Below, one piece after another: positions 23,101-36,995 of a stretch of DNA of 64,000 nt. The stretch covers positions 99,471,239 through 99,535,238 of the forward strand of contig NC_086248.1 in assembly GCF_021018805.1 (NCBI RefSeq), written 5' to 3'. Origin of the DNA: Prinia subflava (taxonomy: Eukaryota; Chordata; Aves; Passeriformes; Cisticolidae). The position numbers and the translations under genes are program-made. A model generated the notes under the pieces. That model saw only the letters and a list, made by a program, of their open reading frames with translations, had not been told where the DNA came from and did no database searches. Numbering within the stretch: the stretch's first letter is position 1; each line of letters begins with the position of its first letter.

Positions 23101-26100
23101 CCCTACTCAAAGATATTGATATTTGTGTTTCTGCACAGGAGAAACATCCACTGATGCAAAGGAAACTTGCCCAAATAAATAAAAGGATCAACCAACTCTG
23201 TTTGTTTGTCTACAGTGCTCGCTGCTCACAAACTCTCTTGTCTGTACATGTCTGTACATCTGCATATTCTGTAAGGACTCATTCTGCATCCTCAGTGAGT
23301 TTCTTCATGCCTTCTACTGAAACATTTCAGAGTTAAAGCACAAGTGAGATCACTCCTATATGCTGTGATGTCATGTTACTGCTCTTGCAGTAAGAAAAAC
23401 CCAGCACAATGATCCCGAGAAAACATTTATGATGGAAGTTTAAATGCATCTAAATCCATTCTATTTTCTGCTACAAGGAAATAGTGATTTTTTTTTTGTC
23501 TCCTTGACTTGATATTTTTCCTTTTGTTTTCAGATCTTGACACAATAAAAAAGTTGCAAATGAAGGCACAAGTTTTACAGTTTCGTATTTTCAGATTTTT
23601 TTTTTTGCATAGAGACCCCACAATGTAATGTGCCTTAATTAACAGAAAGCAAGAATGGATTGCATAAACTCCCAGTGAATACTGTCTTAGTAAATTAAAT
23701 CTGATTTAATGCTTTAAGCCGAAGACATATTTGCATAGCTAATGAAACTGATTAACTTGGAATTAATTTGAAATGTTTAGTCACAAGGCTTAAAACTAAA
23801 GTGATGTTAGTAATGTGTTGATTATTATTAGCATTCAAGATAATCAGGCTTGCTGGATGATTAAATGTAAATACATAGTAAAAAAATTGGTTCAGGTTAA
23901 TAAACAATTTCAAATAGGAAAATGCCCCATCATGATAAAGTGAAACAAAGGAGTGTTAATTGTACAAGCAGATGTCAAGAAAGCTCGAGTCCCCTCTTGT
24001 CTGCTGGAAGTGGGTGAAAAGCTGCTTCTTTTTAGCTTCCCTGTGATTTGATAATGATTTCTTTGTGGTCTGTGTTACACTTGTGCCCGGGAACACTCAG
24101 TATGGGCCATGGACCTGGCGTACCCAAGTGCTGAACAAACAGATCTCGGTGAGCTCGGGGAAGTGTGGGCAGGAGCTGATGGGTGGAGGAGATGGTTTGT
24201 GTGCATGGACAGCAGGGACCTTGGTTTGCCAGAAGCTTCATTCCAGATGTGATTTTTTTCTTAGTTCTGCCAGCTTTGTGGGAAGGTTTTGGGATGTGGT
24301 TGCAAAGAGGACAATGCAGAGGCTTTCGGAGATGTATGGGAAAATCCCCCTTTAAGATAAGGTGTGACTTGGACAAAGCATGGAAGTGCATGCTTAAAAA
24401 TGAAGTGGTGGTTGTACTAATAGATGGTACTGCTGACTTGTAAGGATGCTGAGGTTGCCAGTCCCTTTGCATAAAATTGGCTATTTACATAGGAGTTTTT
24501 TCTGTGCTTTGAATTTTTGTAGTGTGAGAGTCAGATCAGAGTCGACTAGACAATTTCTTCACTTGGTTACACTAATGTAAATACCAATTAAATGGATGTA
24601 CAAATTTGTTTTCATAGAGCTGTGAGCAGAATTTGACCCAGAGAATCATCCTTTGACCCCACATTAGCACACCCCTATGCTTTGTGTATAAATTAGGTGG
24701 AAGAAGTATAAATCAAATCAACTTTTGCTCATCAAAAAGAAGAGCTGCTATTCTGTTTGAGTTCCCTCAGATTCTTTTTTAGGCTGGAGTGTCCACAGAG
24801 GTTATAAAGAACAAAGGCAATGTTGGGGGATGGCAAATATCCTCCTCTGTGTCTGATAAACATGCCAGTTTGGGCCAGCTGACTGTTGTGGCCAGTGTGC
24901 TGGAGTCAGTGTGAAGGATCATGTGAGCTTTCCTCATCCCTTCACTGTGAAGCCTATAGTCAGCTTTACCTATGTGTCCAAAGTAAAACTAATGGTCGTA
25001 TGAATATTTTTGTTTCAGAAGGTACTGTGGAAGCTTGCAGCAGAAGGGTAACAACAGGCATGTGGTGATGCACACATGGTGGTTGTTTGCAGCAGAGAAA
25101 CAGATGGAAAGTGCAAAACTACCTGTTCCACATCCCATTGCATCTCCTCATCATGTCTTTTTTATGCTTCGGTGCCTGGGTCTCCTCCTTCCATGACTCT
25201 TTCCTCAGTGTCTGAAGATGTGTGTGGTATGAATTTTTTGTTTTCCTTTCTATTTTGCTCTCCTTCCTTTATACTACTAGATTTTGGTTCAGATCATTTT
25301 GACCTAATTCTCTCCTTTGACTCCTTAGGGTGAAGTTTTGCCATGCCTGTGGCTTATAATCCTATCTCTGTTATGGCTAGTGAAGTCTTGATAGCCACAA
25401 GAAAAAGGCTAAATTTAACTAAGCTGAGAAACCCTTCCTGCACAGTATCACAGTGTGCTGCCACTCATTCTGATATCTCAGGGGGGCTTCCCTGTAGGAT
25501 ATCATCCCTAATTCCACAAAATTCTCTAGGATCCTGGGCTGTCAGTAGTTACACAGCATAAACTTGAGTTTTCTAGGCTGAGCAGCAATGTTGTGCAGCT
25601 CTGTCATCTCTGTAACTGAGCAGGGGTCTGGTCACATTCACATCATACAGATCCACTTCTTGCTCCCTAAATCATCCTTTAGAGGTGACAGCTCTGTCCT
25701 CCTGGGTAATGTGAGTACATTCATGGGATGTTCCAGGAACTGATGTTTGTGTTTGCTGTGGCATTTTAAGTAAGTGATGAGTGACTCACAGCTGAATAAG
25801 GACAGGGAGATGTGTCCTGGTGTGAAAGCAGATGACCCAGATTGTGTGGGCACATCATGTCGCTCTGCCAGATGCTTCTGCATGGTCATCTTTGAGTCTG
25901 TCAGCTGAATTCTTCCTCTCCATCAAATGATGGTAATACCTCTTTCTTCGTGCTATTGACTTCAGGGGTTTTATGTAATGATTTTAAAGTAGCTGCCACG
26001 ATGACACCCTGGCCTCTGTCTGGATGTTCTAGGTGCTGCTGTAAGAAAATAATATGGCTTTCATACATCATTCACAAGTTCCACCAGTTTCTCTATGTCC

Positions 26101-29100
26101 AGGGAGCTCTGGAGGGGTACCATGTGTGGTAACCTTATTCCATAGAAAGGTATCATGTTTGTTATATTGTCTAAATGCTGCTACAACATAACCCACGTGT
26201 ACACAGGTGTATGCAGCACCCAAGAGGTGCTCAGATTTTCTTGTTACAGCAAAAATTGAAAGGAATTATAGTAAAAACCACTTAGTTCAGAGCAGGATCA
26301 GACCCATTGTGAGGTGCAAGATGTCATATTCAGGATAATTCTGTACACTGAAAATGTTACTAGAAAAAATAGCCTCTATTGCCTCCATTACTGCATAAAA
26401 TATCTAAACTTGCACTGTGTATAATGCATGAGAACAATGTTTATAACACAAGTTTTCTGCTTATAATGTAATAGTGTTCTTGGTCAGCATCCCTTGATGT
26501 TTTACAACCAAATTGTAAGTCCATTTAAATGATTTAGTACACCACAGCCTGGTTAGTAAGCACAGGTAAACAAGTTCTCTGGGAAGATTTAAACTGTAAG
26601 GACAGTCACTATAAAGTCTATCAGAAATTCATTGCACTTCACAGATGGAACAGATAAAAAAAAGTCCTTAACTGCAGACAGCAGGGAAAGAAAATCCTAA
26701 ATTACCAAGATGCAATGAAATCCTCTTGCAGGGTGCAAATTGTTGGAAAACAATTTTTATCTATTATTTAAAAGAGAAGATGAAAACTGGTCTTGGTGGC
26801 GAGCTATTTTATAAATTTCCAGATGACCTGTCCCCAGTGGGGGGTTATGTTTGGGTGTACAGTGAAGGGGAACTTATTGTAATGACTTTTTGTGCTGCCA
26901 AAACCTGCCACCCATCTACAGACTGAGAAGCATCTGTTCTGATAGTCCCAAGCAGTTAAAAATCACATGTTGCTTTCATGCAAACCAGTCCACCATGAAA
27001 AAGAGTCAATGAATGGATTTTTAATTTTGTTTCCTATTGTTTGGCTTTTAGGGTTTGCTTTTTTCCTGCTCTCCCAACTTCTGCCTGTGACCTTGAGCAT
27101 CAGATGCTTATTTTGTAGATGATGAGTTGAAAAACACATCAGCTACTGAAAGATTTGCCATTTAGTCAATCAGGATGACAACACTAAATTGAAAAGGAGC
27201 AACAACAACCACAGTTGCTGGCTATGAGCATGGACTAGAAAATTTAGAGCAAGTGATAGTTTTCAGAGCTGTGAGGTGCCAACAAAGTATAGAAAAGCAG
27301 GACAGAGCCAGCAGAGAGGCTCAGAGCTGGAGGGAAGGAGCATCTGTGAAATGGCTGTCAAAGCCACAAGTCTGAAATTTTTGGAAGTCTGTAGAACTAC
27401 AGTTACTAAAGATTTGCCAGTTAATGCCGGATCAAGATCTTAGTTGTCCTCCTTAAATAGGAGTCCCTTTGTTTAATGAGGAGTTCTCCTTACAGACTGG
27501 CTAAACTGCAGCAGTGAACTTGCTCTTGGTGCAAATTTATTGTGGTGTCCCAGAGTGACTTGCTGGAGTCAGTGAACTTGATGTCTGAAATCAGTGCTGT
27601 ATCTGATTTAGAGCTCTTGGCTTCATCCTCCAGTTTTGTTGCAAGCCAGATTTTGAGGGACAGGGAAATGGAATAACATGCTGAACATAATAAGGTTTAG
27701 GGAAAAAAGGAAAATACTTTTGTCCCTTAATCCTGAAGAATTTCTGGTTTTACTATTTTGCACTGAAGAATTTTACTAATAAAGAATGAAATTACCCCCA
27801 TATCATTGCTCTTGCAGGGAATTTTGATAGCCAAGTTGTATTATGTTTAAAGGAGAAACTTTGCTTTGCTGAATTTGGGATCCTCCAACATCAATCTTGC
27901 TCTGGGAATATGGGAACCAAAGTGCCACCTACTATGAGTTTTCCCTCATCTTTTATACAAGGACATATCAAATCCTTCTTTTGTAAATAAAGAGTCTTTA
28001 ACTTAGTAACTACTTATGCAGGGAGGAAATGAGAGGCTGAAATTTTTTTTTGCTTCATGAGCCCATCACTTGCCTGAAAAGAAAGATCATTGAAAGAAAA
28101 CCCATTTCCCTATGTCACTTCCATCTTCTGCAACACCCAGACAATAGATGGACATGTTTTGTTGAGTTCTGGGCAGGTTTCACCCACTGTGAAAATGTAT
28201 ATAATGCTCAAAGAGATCACGTTACTGACAATAGGTGTTAAATGGTGTCTGAATTCTGACTGTTGGCTGGCTGCAGTGACTCAGTGCAAATAAACAAAAG
28301 GATCTTCCCAAAATCTTCCTGTTAGTCATTTATAGCACACCATTGTCTCTGCTGCAGGGGTCCTTACATGAACATCCTTTCACATGCCATGCAGGAATAT
28401 TTAAACTGAATTCCTCTTGAAGCCATAGTTTGCAGTGAAGTTGTTTTAGGACAGCAAATGTAAAGAGATCTTTGACTCTCTAAAGAGATCTGAGACTTTA
28501 GGTCTGTGTTTGTATGATACTGGCAAAAAAAGGTTTTGAACACAGGAAAAGTAACAGTGACTGATAATTAAAAATTACAATTTATAGAACATTGTAATTT
28601 TTCCATTAAAACAAATAGCGTTTTCATTTCAGATGTCTATCATTGATGATGAAATAAATTTATGTCCTCACTAAAGATTGTACACCAATCCTGACTCCCC
28701 TGCTAACACCCACTACCTGAAACCCATGGTACATCAAAGCAGTGCATCTTTTTGAAGTCTGCAGTCATGCATTTGCTTGGCTGTGCTTACTTCCAAGGGA
28801 ATGTGCTGCAGGGACAGTGGGAAAGCTCTGGCTTTCCTGCTGCAGACTAACATAATTTGTGCAGGGCACAAAAATTAACTGGCTAAACAGGCTGAGACAG
28901 TATTTCTTTCCCTACTGAAAGGAGGGATATAAAATTTCATGCTTGTATTTGTAGGCTTTGTAGATGTGGAGGTTCTGTTTTTTAAAATTTAAAAAAGATA
29001 AGACAGTAGTAGATAGTTGATGTGGTTGGATCTTGTTTCTACAAAGCTGTTGATTCTCTTGATGCAGTAGAAATTATTGTTGCCATTCCATCATTTGTTT

Positions 29101-30820
29101 TTGGTGGTCCAGATCTATGTCACTGTGGAGTTTAGATGGCATTCAGCAAGAGAAAGTGATGATTTCTGCAGTGACTGGTCCTTTACATAGGAATGTAAAT
29201 TGTTGATAAAAATATTCCTCACCTGCTGAGCCTGTGATTCCTAGTGGCCCAGGATCCTGCTCAAGGCCCACAGCCTGCAACCCTCCTTTCCCTGCGCTTG
29301 GCAGGCTGGGGGATGTCAGGGCTGTTTGTTGCCTGGATGGTGCTTTTGGTAAAGACACAGACTGTGTCTGTTTCCAAGACATTTTCTTCCTTACTTTCAC
29401 CATTCCCCTCCCATCCACCTCCCTTTTCTTCCAGGATAGCGTACAAGGAGTTGTACTTTGCTGAAAAGGTCTCATATGTACACACTTACTTATTTTGTCC
29501 TTTTTGGTCAGCTGAAGCATGCAGGGACAGGTTTGACTCACCACCTCTACAGAAAACATGTAGAACTGACTGCTGCAGGAATTTTCTAAAGTCAAATAAG
29601 CAAAAGTATAAATCCTGAATGTTTGATGCCCATAATGTGCTGGAATTGGACTGGGAGAGAACAGTTCATATTTCAATCTGTGAAGTGATGTGCTTTGGTA
29701 TCAAATCTAGGCGAGTGGAATTCATGGTTCGTGTATTAAATCAGGTTTATGCTTATATCGTACCAGTGTCCCTTTGAGGATAACCAGAGCACAGTTCTTA
29801 CTCAATAATAAAGGTGTAGCAAGAGAATTTGGTCCCTTACAAGGGGTATTCATTTTGCTTTTGAACATTTTACCATTTCCACTGCTAAGGATGAGAAAGC
29901 AGATGAAAGAGTTCAGCAAACCTTATTTCTCACTGATGTCTTTCCTGAGTAAGCACAGCATTTCAGTTTGATTTACTGCAATTTTTTTCTCCCATGGAAA
30001 GGTTATAAACTAGAGAGCATACTGACTGGAAGAAAATGGCTGCTAATCTTCTGAAACTAATGTTTAATCAGTGATGGAAAGAAAATAAGTAACTAAAAAG
30101 CTTTATCCAGCTAATTAAATAAAGCTGGTTATTCTTCTGGAAACAGTTAATGAACCTCAAGTAATATAATTATTTTCAGAATATTAAAGCAGGAAAAAAG
30201 TGATTACTTATTTAAGACTAAATAATTACAATGTATTCTTCACTATAAGAGGTTATAGATGCCAAAGACTAAATAACCACCGTGCTTCCGATTCTCCATA
30301 AAAGGGTGTTTCTCAGGAGTTATTACATCTTAGGTCGAGCTTGTACTGAATTTTCTTCTCTTAAGATAATCTCCAATGATCTCTAAGGGAATTTGCCTCC
30401 CTTGGTGCCTGTTATTATTCTCACTTTAGGGATTGGCTGTATTTGATTGCCTTTAGAAGGAGCTGAGATGGCATTAGCTGTGCGGAAGGGATGGGGTGCA
30501 GCGGTTCTGAGGCGGCAGGAGCAGCTCTGCGCTGAGCCCTGCGTTCTGCTCTGCTGCCCAAGCACTGCTGGGCCGGCCGAGCTCGGCCTCACGGGCTCAG
30601 GCTCTCCCTCGGCTGGAGCTCAGCTTGTCTCTGAAATGCTGCACATCCCTTCTCTTCCAAGATCACAGATAAGGGGAATTTCTCTTAGAAAGACTGGCTG
30701 TAGCCTAATTATCCCTGCAAGTGCTGAGAGCTTCCATTTTGGGACTGGAGTCTGCTTAATGCTGGGGGCTGTGGAAAAATCCTGCCTGGCTCTGTCCTAA
30801 TAATCACTGTAATTTTTTCC
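14113..30820. other. Intergenic, no gene seen
   Basis: About 16.7 kb without a recognisable coding exon or repeat family. I looked for 7-transmembrane or leucine-rich-repeat exons of the neighbouring FSHR gene and found none. Short poly-T runs occur near 16970 and 19371, and a perfect AT-rich hairpin at 28570-28602. A GC-richer stretch starts near 30480. The open frames are all under 180 codons and lack known motifs. Confidence 0.6.
28570..28602. repeat. Perfect inverted repeat, 12-bp arms
   Basis: Arm aaaaattacaat (28570-28581) is perfectly complementary to attgtaattttt (28591-28602), with a 9-nt loop. The stem is almost entirely A/T. Confidence 0.9.
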
Positions 30821-30883
30821 CTTTTAGCATCTGAGAGCTGGCACGTGAGGTGGTTAAAGAAACCCAACTCCAGAACTCCCGAG

Positions 30884-33800
30884 GTAGGAGGGGGAAGCTC
30901 ATGCAAAGCTACCATCCCAGCCAGCTGCAGACAAATGGCTTTTATTTATGAGGCACATCGCTGAACAGCCTGTCCTGGGGGGCATCCCTGAAGGAAAGCG
31001 TTCTGTGCTGCTCTGCTCCCTTGCTGGCACTGGCTGCTTTGCAGCCCTCTCTGTCCCCATTGCTGGTTTAAGAGCCGCCTCTGCTCCCTGCTGCGGGCAG
31101 GCAGAGCCCAGCCCCTGCGCCACACCAGTGCCGGGTCTGTCTGTCCTGTAAAGGCTCTTTGGTGAGGGGGGAAGGCTCCCTGGTGGTCCAGCTCTCCCCT
31201 GTTCATCTCTGCAGGGCTCAGGCTCAGTTTGGGGGTGTAGAAGGCCAGATAGCTGTGCACATTGGAAGGGAATGGGACTGCTTTTCCACCTGCCTCCCCA
31301 AGCCTGACTCAGCACTCTTTCCCACCCAGGGACATCAGATAAAACCCACAAAGGGCAGAACATGTCCTGGCTCTCACTCCTTTCACTTATCTCAGTTATA
31401 TTCAGTGCCCCACAACACACAGAACAAAGTGGTCCGTTCACTTCGCCAGGAGCAACCACCCAAAATGTGGATCCGGCTCATATGATCATGGAAATAAACA
31501 TCTCAGCCATTTAAAATTATATCTTACACTTGAGAGAGACATGCTGAGGACATAGAGAAACAATAGATTTAATTAGGCTTTTAAAATGTGACATATCTAT
31601 TATATGTTCTGTTGCAGCTTTAAAAAAGTCTCTGTTTCTGTATAATAAATCTTGCAGGAGTACTACCATTTAATTAGATGGGAGTCAGCACTGGGAACAA
31701 TTAAAATGAGTTTATGCACTTTCAGGGAAACCCTATAGCAAGATGTGCAAAATAGCATACAATAAAATGAAAAATTAAGCCCTTAGTGGGTTTGAGCTGC
31801 AGCATATTAGAAATTTGATAAAAAGCATTTTAAGAAAGTAGGCAATTTTACAGTGTGGCAAGTAGTCTGTTCTGCCTCAAAGGTACCAGCCCGTGTCCCT
31901 TGGATTTTTGCCATTGGCAAAAGACTCCAGATGGACGTATGCATCAATACTAATAAGTGAAATTCATCCCTGAGAAAAAAACCCTTTCTTTGAAGCCCTG
32001 AATAGGAGTGGATGTCATCTAGCAGAAAGTATGCATAAATAGGTGAAAAAGATATCTCTGTTCTGAGTAGTCTCTGAGCTGCTTGAATCAAGAGTTTCTC
32101 TGCTTATGAGATTTAGTGAAGGCAAATTTAATCTTTAGGATATGGTTTGTACAGTAACATATGTAAGCAAATAATGATGTTACCTTAATTAGAACGTGAT
32201 ATATACATTTTATTGCACGTTAAAATCCATTTTAACATTGCATTAAGCCTGGAGTTTTTAGTGTGTTTCCCCCTCTCTGCCTCAGTACAAACAAGCAGCC
32301 TTGAAATCAAAACTAAATGGCATTGAATATAATGAAGCAACATTGAGTCTAATGAAGCAGAATTGCTATGTAAACAAGGATGCTTTTATCTCACTGGAAT
32401 TTTTATGTCCTTGCATGTCTCTCAGCTACATTTTTGTAACCTGATTCTTAGGAAATGTCTGATATCTCTTTATGATTGTTAACAGAGACCAAGACAGCAC
32501 TGTAATGTGTGCTCAGCTGAGTGGTGTGAAAGTACCACATCGGGTTTGCTGCTTTAGAAGCAAAATGTTCATCACCCTCATCTTGTTACAGGGGACTGGC
32601 TGTAAAACTTGGTAACCTCTAAGTGTGAATAGGTCTGCTGGGAAGGACGGGTTGCAGACACTCAAGGGTCTGGTGAAAGTGCCACTTGGAAGCTCTCTGC
32701 CTCTGAACATTCCAGCCCTTTCCTTGTCTGTTAATGCCTTTGTGAAGGCACAGGCAGTAATAACACAAGCAATAACACCAAACCTCATAAATCTTTCTCT
32801 GGGCTGAGAACCGTGCCTTCCACTGTCTTGCTGTAACATAAACCTTAGCAGGACACAAGCTGATCCTCCTCTGCCAGGGAAGAGTGAAACAACAAGGCAC
32901 CCGCTCGTTGTCACCTTGGGCTGTTGCAGTAGCTCTGAGAAAGTCTGATAAAGTGGTTCCTCCATTTCAAATTAAAATACTAGTACAGACCTCCCTCAAA
33001 TATACTTTTTGTTCCTGCCTTCTTTGATTCCACACTTGGAAGTCATGCTCTTTAATATATATTGGCTTGCACCTGAACATCTCCCACTTCCTCACAGATA
33101 TGAGCTTTTTGCCTTTTGGCCAGCAGTTCAAAATTCAGCATTTAAAGTTAGTGTGCTGCAGCTCCTCATATAAGAGTTGAGTTGAGCAGAAGCAGGTGAA
33201 TAAATGCTGCTATTTGGCAGTGTTGGACATGGAAGTATTTGTCATAATACACTGATATGCAATGCCCTCTCACATTCTCCACAGACCACTTGAAATTAAA
33301 AAAATATGATGGCAAAGTAAATTAATGGAATCTTGTCTGAAATGTAGTCACTGGAAGAAAGAGAAAAAAACCACTGTGATATCTATTGCTGTAAACTGTC
33401 CTATTCTACAATACCTACTTCATGTAAAATACCATCAACACTGCCAAATCTTGCAGCTGTTCTTAAACCTCTTGCCCCTCGAAGTTTGTGTAGGTTTTTT
33501 GTGGCATTTTTTTGTTTGTTTGCTTTTTCCTGAAAATTTCTGTTTTGCTAAACATTCTTTCTAGATCTTTTACTTGTTGCATTTCTCTGTGTGCTGCCTT
33601 TTAGTGGGCACAGTGTGCAGAAGAGCTTTGGCATAAGATTTTCCATATCTGTGCATTTATGTAGGCTGAGGACTTGGGTCATAAAATGTATTCCTCTCCA
33701 CAGGTTGTTAAGTCTGTAGTCAGAAATTTAGGAGAATGGCTAGCTGGCCCAGCTTCCAAATAATGAAAAACCTCAAAGTAATGCAGCACATAACTGAAAT

Positions 33801-36182
33801 CACATAAAGTTTGAGTATGGGGGATGAAGCTTCTGGCAACTCATTTTCATTAGGAAGATGGCAACAAGAATGGAAAATGTCACAAGAATAATTCACACAT
33901 GTTTGGTCTTTAGTACTATAATTATCTAGACCTTCTTGCTTTGGGCTCCCCTTTTCCTACATAGCTTTTGAGAAAAGGTAGGTTTGGCTTTTAATGGCCT
34001 AATAAATACAAGTAATAGCTTGTGATTTGTTTAATATTTTGAACTGAAAGGTCAAGGGTAGGAAGATTAAAAAGTCACTGGGGGAAATGCTCTCAGTAAA
34101 AGCAGTAACACAGCTTCTTAAGTAAGCATAAAATCAGTTCAAGGCAGCTCCAAGCCCAAATTAAAGCAGAAAGGAGAATAATGTTAGTGCATAGATACTA
34201 CCAGCTCTAGAAGGTAAGTGAAATGAAAAACCAGACAGGGAAATCATCCTGAGTATACCCCACAGGGTCTCTGCAGCACTGATTATTGGATTTTTGAGCA
34301 TGTGCATCTGTCTGGAAGTCTGGGAATCCAAAGTAATGACTGAAGTGTTCTTGAGTCTCTCTGCTTGCAAATCCTCAGATGAGACTGAGCCATGGAGCAT
34401 TTTACAGAAAGCTACCTGCTGCCAAACAGCTGTCTTAAATTCCAGCATCTACCCATCTCCTTCCCTTTCCCAAGTCTGAGCACCCACCTTCCCTTCCCTT
34501 TTGAGTGTGAGAGAGCTGGAGGAGCAATTAAAGGACTCTTCTGTTGAAGCTTTTTTCCGTGCTGAGAAGGTGCCCAGTTGTGGAGGTTCTGCCTCGCCCA
34601 CTTCTCTCCTCAGCAGTGCTGCAGTGAGTGATGCAGTAAAGCAGCTCTGATGATTCAAGGCTGCATCTAGAAGTGCTATTTGTGCACTGTGAGAAATGGA
34701 GACCTGAGACAGATGGGTCCTTTTCTTCTCTCAAAGATACTCTGGATGGTTTGCACATTTTCCTGGGGCTGCAGGCAAGTGCACTGCTTGCTTTCCTTCA
34801 AAACAGGCTCTTTCCATCACAGAAAATGGGATTGTGCGTGCAAAGATCTTGAAATATGCTATTAATTTTGCTTATGTGTTCTGAGTGACAGTGTGGGAGC
34901 CTTTTCTGTGGAATATATTTTCATTAAAGAAAACAGGCTGAGCAGACACATGATGGGGGTGTCTGGTTGTGTATTTGGTAGGTAGAAGGCAGGCTTTTTA
35001 TAATTTTGGTGAAAAGAGGTGAGGAATAGGATCTGGGGCATTGTTAAGGGTTCACTGAGCATTTGAGGATATCTGTATTTTTTAAAATACAGCCCTCTTG
35101 TAGCTCTGGTGAACGTGGAAGCACAACGCTGCTGTACAAGGCTGAGAGCTCAGGTAAGAGCTACCTTCACCACTGCCACAGGTCTGCTGGCCCCAGTGAA
35201 AGACACTGGGGGCCACACACACTGCTTGGTACTGAAGGTGTGATTAATACCAAGTGTGGTATTTTCTCTCAGCGCTGGAGGTGGAAATGTACGTGTAATT
35301 ATCATCCTCTAAGTTAAAAATGTTACTGCAACAGTCCTAGGTCATCCTGACCTTCCACGGTGGAAAGAGAAAACACTATTTAGTACTTCTTTTATAGGTT
35401 TTTAAGAGCACCTATTTTTCCCTGGGATGTTCTGAGCAGTTAAAGGCAGCCCTCCCACAGAGTCAGATCATGCTCTTCTTATTTATTTGCAGAAAACATT
35501 TACCATATACTACGGCAAATCACGCAATCAATCTTCATGCTAATCAGTCTCTGCTGGAAGCTATTTACTACAAAAACTTCTGAAATTTTCTTACTAGCTG
35601 GAGAGCTGACTGTCACAGCCAAGAGTGATTCATTTATTTTTTTTAATAAAACCAAAATTGAATACTTTGAAATGGGCTTGAGTATTTCAGATTAGATGGG
35701 TAAAGGCTGAACAAAGAGACACTCAGAAATTGTCTTCTTCAGTAGGGCTTCTCCTGTAATCCTCCCAGATCTAATTCTAGCTAGTCACTTGCCTCAGCAT
35801 TTATTTGCTCCCATGTTGCCATTTAAATGACAGTCCTCTGGTGATTTGCATTCACTCTGTGGCAGTGGTTTCTTTAGTATTAACTCTGATTTGCAGCAGC
35901 AGCTGTGGCCGTGCCTGGGTGTGCAGTTCCCTTTGTGCCCAGAGCAGAGACTCCAGAGAAGATTTCAGTATTGTACTGCCCATGAGTACTGTGGCAAATT
36001 TTGCCCCTCATGCACAGTTACAGAGCTGCCAGCTGGTTATGTGATTTAGAAATTAAAAAATTCTTCTGAGCCCTCAAAACCTGCTGTTTCTGGTTTTATT
36101 TTGTATGAAACACACTATGTATTCTCTTCTATACTGCTGAATTCAGCTCTGAGAAGCAAATGTTTAGATTCCTGCTTCTGAT
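30884..36182. other. Intergenic, no gene seen
   Basis: About 5.3 kb. The first 600 nt are GC-richer than the surroundings and contain overlapping open frames on both strands (30899-31459 minus, 30948-31151 plus) without known motifs. An imperfect 20-bp tandem lies at 32321-32360. Nothing else is recognised. Confidence 0.6.
32321..32360. repeat. Imperfect 20-bp tandem duplication
   Basis: cattgaatataatgaagcaa is followed at once by cattgagtctaatgaagcag, with four mismatches in twenty positions. Confidence 0.85.
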
Positions 36183-36425
36183 TCATAGAATCATAGAATG
36201 GTTTGGGTTGGAAAGAACCTTAAATATCATCTAGTTCCAACCCCTCTCCCATGGGCAGGGAAACTTTCCACTAAACCAGGTGGTCTAGTGCTCAAAGCCT
36301 CATCCAGCCTGGCTTTATATAACCCCAGGGGCATCCACTACTTCTCTAGGCAACCTGTTCCAATGCCTCACCACCCTCACAGTAAAGAATTGTGGCACAT
36401 ACTCTTCTTCTAGGATATTTTTCCT
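36183..36425 (-). mobile_element. 5'-truncated CR1 LINE, minus orientation
   Basis: The plus strand begins with the inverted CR1 tail (tcatagaatcatagaatgg, then tttgggttggaaagaacctt), so the element reads on the minus strand with its 3' end at about 36183. Between 36390 and 36315 the minus strand encodes the conserved end of ORF2, FFTVRVVRHWNRLPREVVDA. Only about 240 nt remain, which is the usual 5'-truncated CR1 form. The 5' limit is approximate. Confidence 0.93.
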
Positions 36426-36936
36426 TCTGATGAAACCAGAGAGCTTTGGTCTAGTTACAATATGTCTGGTGTCTGTCTCTGATGTTCCACTGCTTCCCCC
36501 AGAATATTTTCCTTCATTTGCAGTTTGCAGATGAAGGAAAATATTATATACCCCAAAATCTCTGCTGGGATCCAGCCTGGTTAATTGTGCTACAGATCTG
36601 CAAAGCCAATTGCTACCAAAAAGAAAAATCATCACTGTCTGCAACTTACCTGTTCACCTGCATGATATAACATGGCAGCAAAGGGACTGATGGAGTGGGA
36701 TACATCAGTGTCCAGCTTGTAGAAAACCTGCTATATGTGCAAAAAACCTCAGGGGCCAAGTGAGGTTTTGTGCTCTTTTTGCAGCACTGAGGAGGGACAC
36801 CTCCATGTATATGAGAGCTTAGACCTCTTGCTGTGCTCTGTGGCCCTTCTGGCACTGCTTATGTGTAGAAAGGATAGAGAGACTCACGCCAGTTTAGCTT
36901 TGAGGGAGTTGGAAGGAAGTGTCAGTGATTCACAGA

Positions 36937-36939
<3 letters not shown>
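36426..36939. other. Intergenic between CR1 and A54 tract
   Basis: No gene recognised. It holds a perfect 15-bp inverted repeat (36503-36545). No polyadenylation signal precedes the A tract. Confidence 0.6.
36503..36545. repeat. Perfect inverted repeat, 15-bp arms
   Basis: Arm aatattttccttcat (36503-36517) and arm atgaaggaaaatatt (36531-36545) are perfectly complementary. The 13-nt loop is itself a direct repeat of ttgcag. It lies just upstream, in the CR1 sense, of the truncated CR1. Confidence 0.95.

Positions 36940-36993
<54 letters not shown>
36940..36993. repeat. Poly-A homopolymer, 54 nt
   Basis: 54 uninterrupted A residues. There is no AATAAA signal in the sequence before it and I see no target-site duplication around it, so a retrocopy tail is not supported. 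Exact length in an assembly is uncertain for such a run. Confidence 0.95.
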
Positions 36994-36995
<2 letters not shown>

